The position numbers and the translations under genes were made by a program. Below are positions 61,445 through 64,000 of a DNA stretch of 64,000 nucleotides, piece after piece (within the stretch, counting starts at the first letter, position 1; each line of letters opens with the position of its first letter). Location: positions 156,127-220,126 of the forward strand of contig NZ_FQXR01000006.1 of the NCBI RefSeq assembly GCF_900130025.1, read 5' to 3'. This stretch comes from Sporanaerobacter acetigenes DSM 13106. GTDB lineage: Bacteria; Bacillota; Clostridia; Tissierellales; Sporanaerobacteraceae. The notes beneath the pieces were generated by a model. It had not been told where the DNA came from. It saw nothing but the letters and a program-made list of their open reading frames with translations, and searched no databases.

Positions 61445-61910
61445 TTTGCTCTTCCTTTCCAATGAATTTTTTATATTTTTTTGAAATAAGATAATAGTAA
61501 AATACATTTCATCATATGCTGATACGCAAAACTTCTGATTTCATTACATTTTTCTTTTTTATTATTTCACTTATCCCCACATCACCTCTATTCCCCAAAT
61601 GCTATAAATTCGAAAATATAACTCTTTCAAATAAATTATATACAACAATTTTCATATAATTCTGCGTTAATCCTTAAGGTTTTCTTAAGAATTTACACGG
61701 GATAGAATTATTTCGTTAATGACATATGCTTACAAACGGTAAATCTATAATAGATTTACCGTTTGTAAGCATATAGTACTAATAATCATTAATACATAAT
61801 TATCTTTTATGTAATGTATTTTCTCACGTAGTCTATAAACCGCTCATTCTTGCCCGTTTAATAAATTCCTTATTTTGTGTTCATAACTATGTATTAACAT
61901 CATTTTAAGA
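61445..61910. other. Intergenic region between mgtC and the M16C peptidase gene
   Basis: About 465 bases with no credible coding frame. The main feature is the long perfect inverted repeat at 61724-61774. The remainder is AT-rich and probably holds the peptidase promoter. Confidence 0.5.
61724..61774. repeat. Perfect 24-bp inverted repeat
   Basis: Arms 61724-61747 and 61751-61774 are exact complements, with a 3-base centre. The outer sequence is ATATGCTTAC... and it reads through ACAAACGGTAAATC. No T-run follows in either direction. It could be a weak terminator, a double operator, or a small mobile-element remnant. Confidence 0.85.
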
Positions 61911-62597
61911 TTAAATCACAGAATCGAACTGTTCCTCTGCAAATCCAATTTGAAAAATTCCATCTATTTTATGAATATCCTGTATAAATTCATTTATATT
62001 GATATTACTAGGTAATTTAATTTGAATAAAAGCTGTTATTATGGTATCATCACTATCCATTAGGAAAATATCTTTTATACTAATATTATATATTCCTAAC
62101 AAAATCCCAATATCACCAATAATGCCTGGCCTATTGTTTGCAGTTATCTCCAAAGTCCTATAATTTGTTTTAAGAACCTTTTTTTCAAAAGATCTTAGAC
62201 TTACCAATGTTATAAGTACAATTCCTGTAGTCACTAATCCTCCTAAATAATATCCATTACCAATAGCTAATCCAATGCCGGCACAAACCCATAAACTAGC
62301 AGCTGTAGTAAGTCCTTTTATATGACTGCCAGTTCTTAAAATAGTACCAGCACCTAAAAAACCTATGCCACTTATTACTTGAGAAGCTAATCTAGCTGGA
62401 TCACCAAGGTATAAACCAGTTGTCACATCATAAAAGCCATCTATAGATACTAGCATGATTAATGTTGAGCCAACCGTTACTAAAATATGAGTTCTAAGTC
62501 CTGCTGGTCTATTATTTGCTTCCCTTTCTAATCCAATCAGTCCCCCAATTATAGCTGATAATATAAGTCTTAATATTATTTGATTTTGATTGGTCAT
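61911..62597 (-). CDS. MgtC/SapB-family membrane protein
   Basis: The 228-residue protein has four to five membrane helices: RLILSAIIGGLIGLEREANN, IGFLGAGTILRTGSHIKGLT and AASLWVCAGIGLAIGNGYYL. These are the MgtC hallmarks, with the conserved Arg and Glu near the start. A C-terminal ACT-like soluble domain follows (LEITANNRPGIIGDIGILLG). Family members affect magnesium homeostasis and inhibit the ATP synthase in some pathogens; the role in free-living anaerobes is unclear. The start follows AAAGGAT. Confidence 0.92.
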   Translation of the reverse strand: MTNQNQIILRLILSAIIGGLIGLEREANNRPAGLRTHILVTVGSTLIMLVSIDGFYDVTTGLYLGDPARLASQVISGIGFLGAGTILRTGSHIKGLTTAASLWVCAGIGLAIGNGYYLGGLVTTGIVLITLVSLRSFEKKVLKTNYRTLEITANNRPGIIGDIGILLGIYNISIKDIFLMDSDDTIITAFIQIKLPSNININEFIQDIHKIDGIFQIGFAEEQFDSVI

Positions 62598-62677
62598 AAG
62601 ATATTATCCTTTCTTAATTTTTTATTTTAATGAAAGTTTTTAAAACTTTCTATTTATATTTTTGCTTTATGCAGTTT

Positions 62678-63877
62678 TTATTTATTAATGTCTATAATTG
62701 AAATTTTACTTTTTTCATCTACTTTAAGTATTTTGGGTTCTACACTTTTATAAGCAGTTTCACGATTTATATTTTCATCATTTTCTAAAATAATTCCACT
62801 AGAAAAAATAGTGATTAAACTATCATTAAAAAATTTATGATAACCTTTAAATTCTGCTTCATGTCCTCGCACAAATAAATCAAACCCTATTAAATCCTTA
62901 AATTCTTCAAAATGCTCTTCTGAAAATCGAAATCTTCCATTATCTTCCCTTAAATCTTTCCCATTAATGCTTAGATCACTCCACATCATATTATCCACTA
63001 TGGTCTTATTTAGATTATCTACTATTTCCTTATTGGTTAAATCTGATATGCTATTTATGTAATAGTAGTATCTATCTCTATCTTTTTTATATCTTGGCAA
63101 ACCACCATGAGTAGCCATTACAATATTTTTATTACAAATAAAAACTATATTGCATAAGCTATCAAAAAATCTTGAATAAATTTCTATAATATCAGACTTA
63201 ATTGTTTTATTTACATCTGTAAGATGATATAGATAATGATAAAACCAGTCATCTTTATCGTCTTCTTCTGGAACTCTAACCCAGGAGACAACTTCTCCAT
63301 CCTTTATAGAACCTCCATCGTGATTTCCTCTTAAAATATAAACATTTTCCGAGAATATATACTTTAAAGATAGTATATATTGGAGACATTCTAAATGCTT
63401 TTTACCTCTATCCACATAATCTCCTAAAAATACTAATCTAATTTTTTCTTTGTTTACAATTCTATTAAAAAAATCCACCTTTTCTAAAACTCTTTTTATA
63501 CTAATAGTATCTGAGTGTATATCTCCTATTAAATAATATTCAAAGCCTTCCTCATTTAAAGAATATATATTAAAAGCTCTTTTCCCATCCTTAAGTTCAT
63601 TTTCTATTTTCTTTATATTAATATTTTCTTTTAAAATTCGGCTATTATAATCATCATATTCTTCTTCGTGTATTTTGCATACTTCATCTACTAAGTATTT
63701 ATGAATTTCATATACATTGCTTAAATCTTCATAAAATAAATCATTTAAATCTTTCCACACTAATGAATTTATCTTGAAAAAATCTTTTTTTAATTCTTCT
63801 CCTGTAGAATAATATTGATTTTCTAAATTTAGCTTTGTATTATTTATAAAATCTATTACGTCCATATAGCTCTTCAT
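62678..63877 (-). CDS. PPP-family metallophosphoesterase (Ser/Thr phosphatase-like)
   Basis: The 399-residue protein has an extra N-terminal region (about 120 residues, helical) before a phosphatase core. The metal-site motifs are in order: IGDIHSDT, FLGDYVDRGKKH, ILRGNHDGGS, VMATHGGLPRYK and FVRGHEAEFKGYH. These fit the PPP phosphoprotein phosphatase group better than Ap4A hydrolases. The substrate is unknown. The ATG has only a weak site (AGG) upstream. It stands 80 bases upstream of mgtC on the same strand. Confidence 0.85.
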   Translation of the reverse strand: MKSYMDVIDFINNTKLNLENQYYSTGEELKKDFFKINSLVWKDLNDLFYEDLSNVYEIHKYLVDEVCKIHEEEYDDYNSRILKENINIKKIENELKDGKRAFNIYSLNEEGFEYYLIGDIHSDTISIKRVLEKVDFFNRIVNKEKIRLVFLGDYVDRGKKHLECLQYILSLKYIFSENVYILRGNHDGGSIKDGEVVSWVRVPEEDDKDDWFYHYLYHLTDVNKTIKSDIIEIYSRFFDSLCNIVFICNKNIVMATHGGLPRYKKDRDRYYYYINSISDLTNKEIVDNLNKTIVDNMMWSDLSINGKDLREDNGRFRFSEEHFEEFKDLIGFDLFVRGHEAEFKGYHKFFNDSLITIFSSGIILENDENINRETAYKSVEPKILKVDEKSKISIIDINK

Positions 63878-63929
63878 AATTTGTATACCTAGCCTTTCTC
63901 TTTATGTTATATTTTTAGTTAAATATTAG

Positions 63930-63967
63930 TTCAAGAGAAAACTTTAAAACTAAAGTTTTCTCTTGAA
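63930..63967. terminator. Strong hairpin at the right edge
   Basis: TTCAAGAGAAAACTTTA and TAAAGTTTTCTCTTGAA are perfect 17-bp arms with a 4-base loop, upstream of the phosphatase gene. It most likely ends a minus-strand gene lying beyond the window. The last 33 bases hold no feature I can name. Confidence 0.6.
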
Positions 63968-64000
63968 GCTTTATGTTAGTCATTTAGCTAATTGGGGGAG

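Noticed and set aside
1..64000. tRNA, rRNA, CRISPR arrays, insertion sequences and phage genes
   Set aside because: I looked for tRNA-like cloverleafs, regular short repeats and transposase or integrase motifs on both strands and saw none.

Overview
The window is AT-rich, with short tightly packed operons, strong AGGAGG-type ribosome binding sites and frequent TTG/GTG starts. It carries two small acid-soluble spore proteins, a cotJABC spore-coat operon, a selenocysteine-containing D-proline reductase operon, a branched-chain 2-oxoacid:ferredoxin oxidoreductase, [FeFe]-hydrogenase-like and rubrerythrin genes. Together these point to a strictly anaerobic, spore-forming, amino-acid-fermenting (Stickland) Clostridia member. 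A Tissierellales-type organism is my best guess, but no rRNA or other phylogenetic marker is present to prove it. I see no tRNA, rRNA, CRISPR array, transposase or integrase gene.

Layout, left to right. 1-4.2 kb: partial cutC, then an operon of an opine-dehydrogenase-like enzyme and a glutamate-mutase-like cobalamin protein behind a c-di-AMP (ydaO-type) riboswitch. 4.2-6.8 kb: a glycosylasparaginase-type hydrolase and an ABC exporter. 6.9-15.3 kb: a ten-gene minus-strand run, cdaA-cdaR-buk-ptb-buk-ATPase-ferredoxin-vorB-TPP subunit-gamma subunit, which joins c-di-AMP synthesis to conversion of branched-chain 2-oxoacids to acyl-CoA, acyl-phosphate and acid plus ATP. 15.4-21.8 kb: CapA-like protein, PrsW-like protease, and a PTS relay (PRD regulator, lone EIIB, HPr, EI) with no permease. 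21.9-24.7 kb: ArsR, CoA-disulfide reductase/rhodanese and rubrerythrin. 24.8-33.1 kb: sporulation and iron genes (two SASPs, cotJABC, feoAB, ferritin), lysine/DAP genes lysA-dapF and an L,D-transpeptidase.

33.2-35.8 kb: a metalloid-type operon (G3E GTPase, ArsR with a CVC motif, ArsP-like permease, thioredoxin-like protein). 35.8-39.6 kb: four poorly known genes; three of them lie between two 87-bp direct repeats made from the 3' end and terminator of the DUF4230 gene. 39.8-43.4 kb: Crp/Fnr regulator, [FeFe]-hydrogenase-like protein and FAD oxidoreductase. 43.4-49.1 kb: the D-proline reductase operon prdC-prdA-(CBO2463 protein)-prdB(Sec)-prdD-prdE behind a sigma-54 promoter. 49.4-56 kb: a seven-gene operon with an ECF sigma factor, two ABC-2 systems and a permease fused to an M1-type metallopeptidase. 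56-64 kb: a decayed gene, NUDIX and aminoglycoside-phosphotransferase-like proteins, a tiny OadB-motif membrane protein, a secreted M16C peptidase, MgtC and a PPP-type phosphatase.

How it fits together: the vor/ptb/buk genes form an oxidative (energy-yielding) branch of amino-acid fermentation, and prd forms the reductive branch that consumes electrons. c-di-AMP is probably made by CdaA at 15 kb, and a c-di-AMP riboswitch at 3.7 kb reads it to control the opine dehydrogenase/mutase pair. That pair is the strongest candidate here for an undescribed pathway, and an osmolyte or cell-wall-related role is a hypothesis only.
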